From: Paenibacillus tundrae
Lineage (GTDB): Bacteria; Bacillota; Bacilli; Paenibacillales; Paenibacillaceae
Direction: 5' to 3'
Assembly (NCBI RefSeq): GCF_030812775.1
Contig: NZ_JAUSTI010000004.1
Span: 248,001 to 312,000 of the forward strand
DNA: 64,000 nt
Shown here piece after piece: positions 51,127 through 60,414 of this stretch (position 1 is its first letter; every line of letters begins with the position of its first letter). The notes beneath the pieces are model-generated. The model saw nothing but the letters and a program-made list of their open reading frames with translations. It was not told the origin of the DNA and made no database searches. The position numbers were made by a program, and so were the translations under genes.

Positions 51127-51532
51127 CGTAGATTTAAACCTCCTTCGTATTCTATTGACCTATTCTATGTAATGGCTGCGCTAACGTTTTGTACGTTCGA
51201 CCTGTAAGAGGCTGTTGCTTAAGTCCACTTTTGATGAGGTGATTACCTTCATCCCGTCTTCTCGCTACTGAAAACCGCCCTTATTGAACACGCATTATCA
51301 GGCGAATCTGCGGTGTATATCAATCTATTTTGTGAAAAGTAGTTCAAGTGTACTGACCGATTCTACTTCTGTTTCATACGTTGTAGGGATGGCAGATAAG
51401 AGAATTACGCTATGAAAGTTGGGTGGAATGCAATAACGCATTATATGAATTTCTGCCAGGCATAGGTTGCGAAACTATGAAAATGGTTCAAAGGCAACCA
51501 GTAGAAAGACTGTTTACATGAGGAGGGATGTT
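51127..51532. other. Divergent intergenic region of the glycan cluster
   Basis: This 406-nt spacer holds the MITE-like copy at 51208-51295 and must contain promoters for both directions. The ribosome site GGAGGG for the plus-strand glycosyltransferase is at its end. No -35/-10 pair stood out. Confidence 0.4.
51208..51295. repeat. MITE-like repeat, copy 3 (diverged, opposite orientation)
   Basis: Read on the minus strand it starts ATGCGTGTTCAATAAGGGCGG, continues TTTTCAGTAGCGAGAAGACGGGATGAAGG (compare CAGTACCAAGAAGATGGGATGAAG in copy 1), and ends AAGTGGACTTAAGCAACAGCCTC. The terminal inverted repeats are degraded, and the flanks (TGTAA and TATCA) no longer match, so this is an older copy of about 88 bp. 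Confidence 0.65.
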
Positions 51533-52222
51533 ATGTCTAGGAAAGTTGTTATTGAGATTAACTTCAACAATTATGGCATGGATCCGCAGCGGTTAACGAG
51601 AGAATGGCTAGAGCGACGGATGAACATCTTTCGTACCTTTACGTTGCATTGCCTCAAGGCACAGACGAATCAAGATTTTCTTACCGTTGTGAAGCTGTCG
51701 AAGGAATCCGGAGAGTTGATGCAAGAAATACTTGCGGAACAAGAGCCGTTACCTTCTAATATTCGCTTTGGAACCAATATTGAGAGTGTGCGTGCCATTC
51801 TAGCTTTTGCACAAGGGGCAGAGCACATCTATATTGCACGTCTAGATTCGGATGACCTGTACCACCGCACCTTTGTTCAACAGTTATACGATATACAACC
51901 ACAGCCGGAAACGATGGCATTGATCAATCAGAACGGCTACCTGTGGGATAGTGTCAATCATGAGATGGCACCCGCATTCCATCGTTCTCCGCAGTTCTAT
52001 GTCTACCTGTACCGGACGGAGGAGTACGCTTCAGGCTATCGGGTGAAGTTGCCAGGCCGCGGAACGCACGGAAATGTAATTGATCTACCGCATGAACTGC
52101 TCGTACCCCGCAATTATGTCAATATCGTGCATAGCAGCAACACATCGGTCAAAAAGGTACCACCGAAAGATCGGTTAAGCCGAGAAGAGATGGCTCAGGT
52201 ATTACGTGAATTCATGATCTAA
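51533..52222 (+). CDS. Putative glycosyltransferase (rhamnosyltransferase-like)
   Basis: A 229-residue protein that reads like a compact GT-A-type transferase. It has an N-terminal strand VVIEINFNNY, the segment FRTFTLHCLKAQTNQDFLTVV typical of small bacterial putative rhamnosyltransferases, and an acidic metal-binding motif ARLDSDDLYHRTFV near residue 100. The C-terminus carries YVNIVHSSNTSVKK. The ATG at 51533 follows GGAGGG. It is the first gene of a plus-strand run of glycan genes. Donor and acceptor are unknown. Confidence 0.8.
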   Translation: MSRKVVIEINFNNYGMDPQRLTREWLERRMNIFRTFTLHCLKAQTNQDFLTVVKLSKESGELMQEILAEQEPLPSNIRFGTNIESVRAILAFAQGAEHIYIARLDSDDLYHRTFVQQLYDIQPQPETMALINQNGYLWDSVNHEMAPAFHRSPQFYVYLYRTEEYASGYRVKLPGRGTHGNVIDLPHELLVPRNYVNIVHSSNTSVKKVPPKDRLSREEMAQVLREFMI

Positions 52223-52240
52223 TAAAGGAGGCATTCTTGC

Positions 52241-53230
52241 ATGATAAAAGGACAAATCATTTTGATCACTGGAGGAACAGGCTCCTGGGGACAGAAGCTG
52301 ACCGAGGTGCTGCTGGAACAAAATCCGGCTGAGATTCGTATCATGTCGCGTAATGAGTATGCTCAGATTGCGATGCAACGTGATTTTGGTCATGATGCAA
52401 GGCTGCGCTTTGTTATCGGAGATATTCGGGATTATGGCGCAGTGGAGGAAGCGTGCCGAAATGTGGATGTTCTCTTTCATTTGGCCGCACTGAAGCATGT
52501 ACCCGTATGTGAAGACCAGCCGGATGAAGCTTTCAAAACCAATGTCATTGGCACACAAAATATCATTAAAGCAGCCATTCGCATGAAGATTCCTAAGGTG
52601 ATTGATGTCTCCACGGATAAGGCGGTTGATCCAATCAACGTATATGGTATGACCAAGGCGCTCGGTGAGAAGATGATGATCCGTGCGAATGGACTAAGTG
52701 AGCATACTCGATTTGTCTGCATCCGCGGTGGCAATGTGCTAGGAACAAGCGGCAGTGTCGTTCCATTATTCCGTCGTCAGATTGATGAGGGTAAGGTGCT
52801 TACGATCACGGACAAAGGCATGACTCGCTTTTTCCTGACACGGACGGAAGCGATACATTTGCTGCTTAAGGCGGCTGAGGCGGCGGTAGGCGGCGAGACA
52901 TTTGTGATGAAAATGAAAGCCTGCAAGATGACCGACCTGGCCTCGGTCATGTTAGAGAAGGCGGGTCGCCCATCCTTTGACTACCAGGTTACAGGCATTC
53001 GCCCTGGCGAGAAACTACATGAAGTGCTCATCTCACCCTTCGAATCACCGCGTACCTATAAGTATGATGAGCAATATTATGTCATATTACCGCAGGAACC
53101 GGACAAGCGCCTGCAAGATCAGTATAGTAGCCTGCCTCGTGTCACACTTTCCGAATACCGCTCAGACACTGCCATGATGAACAAACAAGCGATAGCTCAG
53201 TTTTTGCGTGCAGGCGGCTTTATCAATTAA
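52241..53230 (+). CDS. NDP-sugar 4,6-dehydratase/epimerase (CapE/PseB/FnlA-like SDR)
   Basis: A 329-residue extended SDR of the polysaccharide-biosynthesis family. Features are ITGGTGSWGQKL at residues 8-19, GDIRDYGAVEEAC near 67, HLAALKHVPVCEDQPDEAF near 89 and VIDVSTDKAVDPINVYGMTK with the Tyr/Lys pair near 140. The TGIRPGEKLHEVLIS motif lies near 258. Relatives convert UDP-GlcNAc to 4-keto-6-deoxy sugars or act as C5-epimerases. The gene lies 18 nt after the glycosyltransferase, with AAGGAGG upstream, and its end overlaps the region before the next gene's start. Confidence 0.88.
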   Translation: MIKGQIILITGGTGSWGQKLTEVLLEQNPAEIRIMSRNEYAQIAMQRDFGHDARLRFVIGDIRDYGAVEEACRNVDVLFHLAALKHVPVCEDQPDEAFKTNVIGTQNIIKAAIRMKIPKVIDVSTDKAVDPINVYGMTKALGEKMMIRANGLSEHTRFVCIRGGNVLGTSGSVVPLFRRQIDEGKVLTITDKGMTRFFLTRTEAIHLLLKAAEAAVGGETFVMKMKACKMTDLASVMLEKAGRPSFDYQVTGIRPGEKLHEVLISPFESPRTYKYDEQYYVILPQEPDKRLQDQYSSLPRVTLSEYRSDTAMMNKQAIAQFLRAGGFIN

Positions 53231-53249
53231 TAGAAGGGAGGCGGAGCGT

Positions 53250-54665
53250 TTGGAGATGGAAGGATTGCAAGACAGCATACACAACCGCTCCCTTCTTGCT
53301 GCTGTCATTGGGCTGGGTTATGTCGGGCTTCCGATGGCAGTGGAGATGGCGCAGGCTGGTTACCGAGTACATGGCATTGATATTGATACACTCAAGGTTG
53401 CGAGACTTCGAGCGGGGGATTCCTATGTCATCGGCATTGAGGATCAAGTGGTGCAGTCATTAACCGCAAAAGGATTATTCACGGCAACAACGGATTATAC
53501 GGCAGTCGCTAAGGCAGATATCGTTGTGATCTGTGTACCAACACCACTAACGCCAGGTCATCAACCGGATATTTCATATATCGCCGCAGCAGTCGAAGGC
53601 ATAACCCCTCACCTGAAGCAGGGAAGCCTCATCATCTTGGAGAGTACCACGTACCCGGGTACGACGGAGGAGCATGTGAAGCAACCGATTGAAGCAGCCA
53701 CAGGCTGGACAGTGGGCAAACAGTTCCATGTCTGCTATTCTCCTGAGCGGGTCGATCCAGGCAGTGTGAATTATGGGGTGAAAAATACACCGAAGATCAT
53801 CGGAGGTGCTACAGCCTCCTGTTTAGCCTATGGAACAGCGTTCTACGGCTCATTCTTGAATGAAATTGTGCCGGTGAGTTCTACCACCGTAGCTGAGACC
53901 GCCAAGCTGTTCGAGAATACGTTTCGCAGCGTGAACATTGCCCTTGTGAATGAGCTTACACCTGCATGTGAGCAGATGGGCGTGAACATCTGGGAGGTGT
54001 TGGACGCTGCCGCGACAAAGCCGTTTGGATATATGCCCTTTTACCCCGGGCCGGGGATTGGTGGGCACTGTATTCCGATTGATCCAATCTATCTGTCATG
54101 GGCGGCAGAGCGACAGGGGTCGGAGCTGCAATTCATCAAACTAGCTGATGCAACGAATCGGGAGATGCCGGAGCGCGTGGTGGCGCGAGCAGTGGAACTC
54201 TTGATGCAGAGTGGAATTTTCGTAAAGGATGCACGGATTGTGCTGGCGGGTATGGCGTACAAAAAAGATATCGATGACTTGCGTGAATCTCCCGCACTGG
54301 ATGTCTTCAGACTGCTGAGCGCAGCGGGAGCAGAGGTCGTCTTCACCGATCCGATGGTGCCTGTCTTCCGCAAGGACGACGGCACGATTATCCAAGCTCA
54401 GCCAGCCTCACCGGAGCTATGGGCATGGGCAGATCTTGTGATCATCACAACGGATCATAGCGCATTTGATTATCAAGAGATGGCGGATCATGCGAAACGA
54501 ATCTTCGACACTCGTAATGCTACCCAAAGTGTCCATGGGGGCAACATTGTGGTGCTTGGGCATCCAGCCTATGCACCGATCCCTACTGAAACAGATATAG
54601 AAATAGAGAAGATGTCTACTAGAAATTCTCCCGAACAAGTAGGAGACAGCGATGGCGAATCATGA
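53250..54665 (+). CDS. UDP-sugar 6-dehydrogenase (WecC/WbpA-like)
   Basis: A nucleotide-sugar dehydrogenase of 471 residues that oxidises the C6 hydroxyl to a uronic acid. It has VIGLGYVGLPMAVEMAQAGY (NAD fold), VVICVPTPLTP, ILESTTYPGTTEE, YSPERVDPG and the catalytic Cys in GPGIGGHCIPIDP near residue 280. AYKKDIDDLRESPALDVF is in the C-terminal domain. The pattern is closer to the UDP-HexNAc enzymes (WbpA, WecC) than to UDP-glucose dehydrogenases. The start is a TTG at 53250, 8 nt after AAGGGAGG. The last 30 residues are a polar tail. It overlaps the methyltransferase gene by 14 nt. Confidence 0.9.
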   Translation: MEMEGLQDSIHNRSLLAAVIGLGYVGLPMAVEMAQAGYRVHGIDIDTLKVARLRAGDSYVIGIEDQVVQSLTAKGLFTATTDYTAVAKADIVVICVPTPLTPGHQPDISYIAAAVEGITPHLKQGSLIILESTTYPGTTEEHVKQPIEAATGWTVGKQFHVCYSPERVDPGSVNYGVKNTPKIIGGATASCLAYGTAFYGSFLNEIVPVSSTTVAETAKLFENTFRSVNIALVNELTPACEQMGVNIWEVLDAAATKPFGYMPFYPGPGIGGHCIPIDPIYLSWAAERQGSELQFIKLADATNREMPERVVARAVELLMQSGIFVKDARIVLAGMAYKKDIDDLRESPALDVFRLLSAAGAEVVFTDPMVPVFRKDDGTIIQAQPASPELWAWADLVIITTDHSAFDYQEMADHAKRIFDTRNATQSVHGGNIVVLGHPAYAPIPTETDIEIEKMSTRNSPEQVGDSDGES

Positions 54666-55401
54666 CCGGGTGAATGAACGATATTATGGCGAGATTAATT
54701 CGGAAGAATCTCATGAAGCAACGAGGACACGAATTCACTGGATGTGCCGGGAAGCGACAGGCGAGCGAATGCTGGACATCGGATGCAGTCAGGGGATTAC
54801 CTCGATTCTGCTGGCGCGTGAAGGCTTTCGGATAACCGGCATTGATCTAGAGGAAGAGAGCATCCGGTTTGCGAAGGAAGAACTGGCGAAGGAATCGAAG
54901 CCTGTGCGAAGTAAAGTGGATTTCCGGCTGATGGACATTACGCAGTGGAAGGAAAGGGCTGTCTTCGACACGATATTGCTCGGTGAAGTGCTGGAACATT
55001 TTGCCCATCCTGAGAAGTTATTAATACAGATCCATCGATTATTACATGAAAAGGGGACGCTGGTTGTGACAGTTCCCTATGGATATCATCCGTTTCATGA
55101 TCATAAACAGACCTTCTATGCAGGCAAGCTTGCGATGTGTCTGCTGCCGTATTTTGAAGTGGTGAAGCTGGAGGTTCATCATAAGTATCTATGCTGCGCT
55201 GCACGTAGACGCTGGGAAGTCAATCCATACATCTCCCCTACGCCAAGTGAAATGAAGACATGGATGGAACTGGACTATGCCCATTTTGCCGAAATTGAAC
55301 GGAGCCACCTACGACTGATGAATCAACGGAAGAAGGCACTCGACAATGCTGTTGAACAGGTAAAGCGTCTGCGCAAACAAGAAACGGAGCGAGATCAGTG
55401 A
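54652..55401 (+). CDS. Class I SAM-dependent methyltransferase
   Basis: A 249-residue methyltransferase. SAM motif I is MLDIGCSQGITSILLAREG near residue 42, motif II is FRITGIDLEEESIRFAKEEL, and LLGEVLEHFAHPEKLLIQIH near 109 is the post-II region. The C-terminal 40 residues form a charged coiled coil (RKKALDNAVEQVKRLRKQE). GGAG lies 7 nt before the ATG, which overlaps the end of the dehydrogenase gene by 14 nt. In this operon it probably methylates a glycan or sugar precursor; the acceptor is unknown. Confidence 0.88.
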   Translation: MANHDRVNERYYGEINSEESHEATRTRIHWMCREATGERMLDIGCSQGITSILLAREGFRITGIDLEEESIRFAKEELAKESKPVRSKVDFRLMDITQWKERAVFDTILLGEVLEHFAHPEKLLIQIHRLLHEKGTLVVTVPYGYHPFHDHKQTFYAGKLAMCLLPYFEVVKLEVHHKYLCCAARRRWEVNPYISPTPSEMKTWMELDYAHFAEIERSHLRLMNQRKKALDNAVEQVKRLRKQETERDQ

Positions 55402-55608
55402 GCTAAGACGTACACGACAAGTGCGATGCAGAATAAGATATATCAAGATTAGCTATCCAAGAGTTAATAAAGATGATGTGAATCGGAAGGTTATGTTGAA
55501 AAACAGGGCGAGTCTCCGTCTTAGCAAGTCGGAATATGAAAGTTATCATGAACGTTGAATAAGATGCTTCATCGCAATAATGTGTAGGGGCAAGGAAGGG
55601 GTTAATCC

Positions 55609-56718
55609 GTGATCACTATCAGTCTATGTATGATCGTGAAGAACGAAGAACGCACGTTGGCACGTTGTCTCGATTCGGTGAGTGGAATCGTGGATGAGAT
55701 CATCATTGTCGATACAGGCTCATCTGACCGAACAATGGATGTGGCTGCGCAGTATACCGACCAAGTCTACACATATGAATGGCAGGATGATTTTGCTGCT
55801 GCTCGTAATTACTCATTCGAGCAGGCCACGCAGGAGTACATCCTCTGGCTAGATGCAGATGATGTGCTGTTGCCGGGCGATCAGGCAAAGCTTCGGGCGT
55901 TGAAAGAACAGCTTCCGTCAGATGGTGAGACGGAAGCTGTGGTCTTGAACTACACGCTGGCCGAGGGGGCGGAGGCAAGTCCGTTAGTGACGGACCGCCG
56001 GAACCGCCTGGTCAAGCGCAGTGCAGGGTGCCGCTGGCATGGCCGGCTGCACGAGCAGCTGAGCTTTCCGCGGAGCGGAGTTATGACGGCAGACATTGCC
56101 GTCACGCACCGCCGCGAAGCGAGCAATCATTCGGCGCGTAACGTGCGCATCCTGCGCAAATGGATCGCCGAAGAGGGCGTAGCCCAGGGTCGCCTGCTGT
56201 TCTATTATGCAGGCGAATGTTATGACCGCAAGCGCTACGGGGCAGCGGTACAAGGCTACGAGAAGCTGCTGCAGGAGCCGCAGGGTTATCGTGAGGATCG
56301 ACTAATTGCCTGCGCGCGGCTCGCTGAATGTTATGAACGGCTGGGCAAGCCGAGTTATAAGCTTCGTGCCTTATTGCAGTCGTTCCAGTTTGACCTGCCT
56401 CATGCAGACTTCTGCTGCGCGATTGCTTCTTGCTTTCAAGAACGTCAAGAGCACATGACCGCAATCTATTGGTATATGCAGGCCCTTGATGTAGGCACCC
56501 GTGACCCGGGGTTCCGCCCCGTACCTGCGGCATGTCGAACCTGGCTTCCTCATGCCAGGCTCTCCTTGTCCTATGCTCAATTGGGACATTGGGAACAGGC
56601 GCTTAAGCATAATATTCAGGCGCTGGCATATGTGCCGACTGATCCCGGTTTGCTCAGCAATCGAGAGAGGCTGGAAACGATGGTGCGTCAGACGACATCT
56701 GCACGTCGCCAGGATTGA
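55609..56718 (+). CDS. Family 2 glycosyltransferase with C-terminal TPR region
   Basis: A 369-residue protein. The N-terminal GT2 domain has SLCMIVKNEERTLARCLDS, IIIVDTGSSDRT and the metal-binding YILWLDADDVLLPGD near residue 80. A helical TPR-like C-terminal half has AARLAECYERLGKPSYKLRALLQ and AQLGHWEQALKHNIQALAYVPTDP. This two-domain layout is common for Firmicute enzymes that glycosylate proteins (SunS-like) or surface polymers. The start is a GTG with AAGGAAGGG 7 nt upstream. The gene shows a marked rise in GC over residues 110-230. It ends the glycan cluster. Confidence 0.9.
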   Translation: MITISLCMIVKNEERTLARCLDSVSGIVDEIIIVDTGSSDRTMDVAAQYTDQVYTYEWQDDFAAARNYSFEQATQEYILWLDADDVLLPGDQAKLRALKEQLPSDGETEAVVLNYTLAEGAEASPLVTDRRNRLVKRSAGCRWHGRLHEQLSFPRSGVMTADIAVTHRREASNHSARNVRILRKWIAEEGVAQGRLLFYYAGECYDRKRYGAAVQGYEKLLQEPQGYREDRLIACARLAECYERLGKPSYKLRALLQSFQFDLPHADFCCAIASCFQERQEHMTAIYWYMQALDVGTRDPGFRPVPAACRTWLPHARLSLSYAQLGHWEQALKHNIQALAYVPTDPGLLSNRERLETMVRQTTSARRQD

Positions 56719-56901
56719 CAGTGGGCAGAGGGAAGGAACGTAGAGCGAGAGTAGAGAAAGAGCAGAAAAAGAGCCGACAGTGGAGAAAGAAACAAGCACA
56801 GACCCGTGATTAATGAGTAAGCTACGTGCTGGAATGTCTGCTCTAATCATTTGATTTTGTTGTGCTGCAAAAGGAAAAAAATTATTTAAGCATCACTGCT
56901 A

Positions 56902-57423
56902 CTACTGCTTCTCAGGAGAGAGACAACGCACGTATTCACCTTTCATACGCAGGCTCTTACATGCAAAGTTCCATCCATCATAGATGTCTTCATCAATATT
57001 CAGCGTTACGCTGTCATCATTATATTCGTTCCGGTTTTCAATCCGGAGCGTTTTTTCATTTTCCCATTCAAGGTGGTTGGCTCCGCGAAATTCAGCACGA
57101 TAGATGGTTTTCACAAAACTAGCGTCAGCACCAGCAGATCCGCTTCCGGTTGATCGAACATCGACCCACATGGTTACTCCTCCTGCCCCCGCACCACCAT
57201 AAGGAACACCATAGATTTCGGCTACATACTCTCCGTTCCGTGAAGGCATTGAATAGCCAAGGTGTCCTTGTTCAGAACGATCGAATGTCGAGAAGTATGG
57301 ACGAAGCAGGATGTAAGCAATGAGAATCAGTAATAAGAACAGAAATGCAGTCAGAATGGGATGTCTACGTATCCAGGGTTTACGTATATTTGTCATGGGA
57401 GTGCCAGACGCATCTTGAGTCAT
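56902..57423 (-). CDS. Membrane-anchored protein, DUF5412-like
   Basis: A 173-residue protein. A basic N-terminus and one membrane helix (HPILTAFLFLLLILIAYILL, about residues 21-40) precede an extracytoplasmic domain. That domain has the signature FDRSEQGHLGYSMPSRNGEYVAEIYGV and ends with ITLNIDEDIYDGWN-like TLNIDEDIYDGWNFACKSLRM. The pattern fits the DUF5412 family of unknown function. AAAGGAGAC precedes the ATG. It converges on the glycan cluster end. Confidence 0.75.
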   Translation of the reverse strand: MTQDASGTPMTNIRKPWIRRHPILTAFLFLLLILIAYILLRPYFSTFDRSEQGHLGYSMPSRNGEYVAEIYGVPYGGAGAGGVTMWVDVRSTGSGSAGADASFVKTIYRAEFRGANHLEWENEKTLRIENRNEYNDDSVTLNIDEDIYDGWNFACKSLRMKGEYVRCLSPEKQ

Positions 57424-57833
57424 GGGTCAAGTCTCCTTTGTAAGAGATCATATCGTTTGCAAGTTTTAGCTATGAGTTCAGTTCACACTAAAAACTTGTA
57501 ATAATGATAGCATAGAGAATGATTTAATGTTTACAAATAAGTTAAAATTATCCTAATTTGAGGGTGGAACGATTCAAGTTAATAGGTATCTAAAACCTTA
57601 GATTGATCTAGTCAGAGATAGGTGGAACTGAGAAGATTCGTTTGACATGAAAACGCGGTTGCTCATTCGGGTCTGTCCCGTTAAACTAAAGGGAGCGGCG
57701 TTTTGCTTGACGGACAAGTCATGAGAACGCCATTTTGTTGTCAAGGATACGGCAATGGTGCCGTGTTCGGATGTCAGAATCGGATCGGACCAAGCTGGTG
57801 GAAGAACACCGGTGACAAGTAAGGAGTCTTTAC
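57424..57833. other. Divergent spacer before recQ with a hairpin
   Basis: No gene is convincing. AAAACGC (about 57652) and GCGTTTT (about 57697) can close a long hairpin that also pairs GGTTGCTC with GGGAGCG-type sequence, about 130 nt before the recQ start. This may be part of a recQ leader, but no U-tail follows. AAGGAG at 57821-57826 is the recQ ribosome site. Confidence 0.35.
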
Positions 57834-59714
57834 ATGAGTGTGCAAGCACCTACTTTAGAAGAAGCGCAGGGTCTCCTGCAAAAATATTATGGTTACCCCG
57901 ACTTCCGCGAGGGTCAGAAAAAAATCGTATCTAGCCTGCTCGAATATGAGGATACGCTGGGCATTATGCCGACCGGGGGCGGTAAATCGATCTGTTACCA
58001 GATTCCCGCTCTGTTATATCCGGGGCTGACGCTGGTCGTTTCCCCGCTCATCTCACTGATGAAGGATCAGGTCGATGCGCTGACGACTGCCGGCATTGCC
58101 GCCGCTTATATCAACAGTACCTTAAGCGGCAAAGAAGTGAATGATCGTGTCCGCGCAGCGCAGCGCGGCGATCTGAAGTTGCTCTACGTCGCGCCGGAGC
58201 GACTGGAGCTGGATTGGTTCCGCGATGAGATGGCGCAGTTGCCCATCTCGTGCGTGGCCGTGGATGAGGCGCACTGTGTGTCACAGTGGGGTCATGATTT
58301 TCGGACAAGCTACCTGGCGGTAGCGCCGTTTGTAGACAGTTTGCCGGAGCGGCCGGTGGTTGCGGCCTTTACGGCGACGGCAACGCCCGAGGTCATGGGC
58401 GATATTCTGCGGCTGCTGCGTTTGCAGGATCCGCAGACATACGTGACCGGACTTGGGCGGGATAATCTGGCGTTCAGCGTGCTGCGCGGTGAGAGCAAGA
58501 AGGATTTTGTGCTGAACTACGCTCGGGAGCATGAGAGTGAGCCAGGTATTATATATGCCGCGACCCGTAAGGACGTGGACGATCTGCATCAACGTTTATT
58601 GCATGCAGGCTTGCCCGCAGGACGTTATCATGCAGGTATGACCGACGATGAGCGTGCTCAGAGTCAGGAGCAGTTTTTGTACGATGATATCCGCGTGATG
58701 GTAGCAACGAATGCCTTCGGGATGGGGATCGATAAGTCTAACGTACGTTACGTACTGCATTACAGCATGCCGAAAAATATGGAGGCATATGTGCAGGAAG
58801 CGGGTCGTGCCGGACGGGACGGTGAGCCGAGTCAGTGTATTTTATTATTCGGTGCGCAGGATATTATCACCCAGAAGTTCCTGATCGAACAAAATCCGAT
58901 GGAGGGCGACCGGAAGCAAAACGATTATCGGAAGCTGCAACAGATGGTGGATTACTGTTATACAACACGCTGTCTGCGCAGTGCGCAGTTGGACTACTTC
59001 GGTGAGGTGCATGAGGACAAACCTTGCGGCATCTGCAGTTCCTGTACGGATGATCGCGAGTTAGTAGATATGACGATTGATGCACAGAAAATATTCAGTT
59101 GCATCCATCGGATGCGTGAACGGTACGGTGTATCTTTGGTCGCTTCGGTGCTTAAGGGATCTCGTGCCAAAAAGGTGCTGGATTACGGCTTCGATTCCCT
59201 GCCAACATATGGTGTGATGGGGAATCGCACGGAGCGTGAAATTGCAGAGATCATCAACGTGATGGTATCGGAAGGTTATCTGATGCTGTCCGAGGGGCAG
59301 TATCCGGTAGTACGTTTGCAGCCTTTGGCGGTGGAAGTGCTCAAAGGTCAACGTGAAGTCATGCAGCGGGTGGTGCGCAAGACGGCTGCAACAGCTTCGG
59401 GTACCAACTATGGTGGACGTCGTGGTCGTGATGCGATGCCGTCTGCGGTTAACGAAACGGTATTTGAGCAACTACGCTTAATCCGGCGTGACTTGGCGGC
59501 GAAGGAACATGTGCCGTCCTACATCATCTTCAATGATGCAACACTGCGCGAGATGAGTGTGGTATGTCCGAAGACAGAACGTGACATGCTGACAATTAAA
59601 GGGGTCGGTGAGGTCAAGTATCGCAAGTACGGATTACCATTCTTGGAATTTTTCCAGAAGCAGTCTGGCGAAGAGGTTGATACGGATGATGATGCCTTTT
59701 ACGAGTATGAGTAA
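57834..59714 (+). CDS. recQ: RecQ-like ATP-dependent DNA helicase
   Basis: A 626-residue superfamily 2 helicase. It has [14 protein letters not shown] (motif 0), [15 protein letters not shown] (Walker A), [15 protein letters not shown] (DEAH box plus the RecQ aromatic loop), [18 protein letters not shown] and [15 protein letters not shown] (motif VI). The RecQ C-terminal zinc ligands are in [18 protein letters not shown] near 370-405. A winged helix follows, and an HRDC domain covers about 545-620 ([16 protein letters not shown]). It unwinds DNA 3' to 5' in recombination and repair. The acidic end reads YEYE, encoded by TACGAGTATGAG, which resembles the downstream hexamer repeat. Confidence 0.95.
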   Translation: MSVQAPTLEEAQGLLQKYYGYPDFREGQKKIVSSLLEYEDTLGIMPTGGGKSICYQIPALLYPGLTLVVSPLISLMKDQVDALTTAGIAAAYINSTLSGKEVNDRVRAAQRGDLKLLYVAPERLELDWFRDEMAQLPISCVAVDEAHCVSQWGHDFRTSYLAVAPFVDSLPERPVVAAFTATATPEVMGDILRLLRLQDPQTYVTGLGRDNLAFSVLRGESKKDFVLNYAREHESEPGIIYAATRKDVDDLHQRLLHAGLPAGRYHAGMTDDERAQSQEQFLYDDIRVMVATNAFGMGIDKSNVRYVLHYSMPKNMEAYVQEAGRAGRDGEPSQCILLFGAQDIITQKFLIEQNPMEGDRKQNDYRKLQQMVDYCYTTRCLRSAQLDYFGEVHEDKPCGICSSCTDDRELVDMTIDAQKIFSCIHRMRERYGVSLVASVLKGSRAKKVLDYGFDSLPTYGVMGNRTEREIAEIINVMVSEGYLMLSEGQYPVVRLQPLAVEVLKGQREVMQRVVRKTAATASGTNYGGRRGRDAMPSAVNETVFEQLRLIRRDLAAKEHVPSYIIFNDATLREMSVVCPKTERDMLTIKGVGEVKYRKYGLPFLEFFQKQSGEEVDTDDDAFYEYE

Positions 59715-59824
59715 GTTGCTGGATTGGTAATGAACACTGCTTGAGTTGCTGGAGCGATAAATGAATACTCCTGGTATTGCTTCGGTGGATAAATGAGTAA
59801 TCAAGAGAATGCAACAGTTCTAAG

Positions 59825-59902
59825 TATGAGTATGAGTATGAGTATGAGTATGAGTATGAGTATGAGTATGAGTATGAGTATGAGTATGAGTATGAGTATG
59901 AG
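59825..59902. repeat. Hexanucleotide microsatellite (TATGAG)x13
   Basis: Thirteen perfect TATGAG units, followed by a variant TATGGG. The array starts 110 bp after the recQ stop and lies in non-coding DNA. The recQ 3' end contains TACGAGTATGAG, nearly one and a half units. The 100 bp between contains degenerate repeats of GTTGCTGGA and GATAAATGAATA-like words. Confidence 0.92.
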
Positions 59903-60414
59903 TATGGGGATGAGGTATGACTGCATGATCTAGTGGTCTAGCGGGCATAGAAGTGAATAAGTTTGGTAGTTGAGTTTGGTAATCAGGCTCGGTGTTCAGG
60001 GTTTGTAATTAAGTTGGTTATTTGATTTCAGTCTCTGAGTGATGGACAAATGGAGAAAGATTGTCTTTCATAAGGTGGACATTGTTGATCGAGAGCGTGT
60101 ACCCAAGGGTGTACAGTATGTAGTTTGATTCGTTGTTGATTGGTCTATATGTTGTAGTTGGATGAGGCTGAGAGAAGGGTGTCTTTTTAAAAAGTGTGTC
60201 CACTCTTTGAAAGACAAAATCCAGATATGTCCATGAGGTGTGGAATAGTTGCCTGTGGAAGCTGAGGTATATGTATAATTAGTCGTGCAAGTGCAACGAA
60301 GATGTAGATAGCGGTACAGGTTTATTCTATGAGAAGGCATGGGCTTGGATGGCTGTGGAGCTTTACTTTTCCCAAAAAAATATGGTCTGGGTGTCCAGGC
60401 AAAGGTTGTGAACC
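59903..60414. other. Non-coding spacer between the microsatellite and the radical SAM gene
   Basis: I see no gene or strong signal in these 512 nt beyond a weak inverted pair GTCTTTCA (about 60064) and TGAAAGAC (about 60207). The radical SAM gene start lies at its end with only a weak AAAGG site. Confidence 0.4.

Noticed and set aside
57598..57849. Minus-strand open frame of 83 codons before recQ
   Set aside because: No ribosome site, no recognisable domain and overlap with the recQ start; more likely chance.
59825..59902. Possible CRISPR-like array
   Set aside because: The units are contiguous 6-mers with no spacers, so it is a microsatellite; no cas genes are present.
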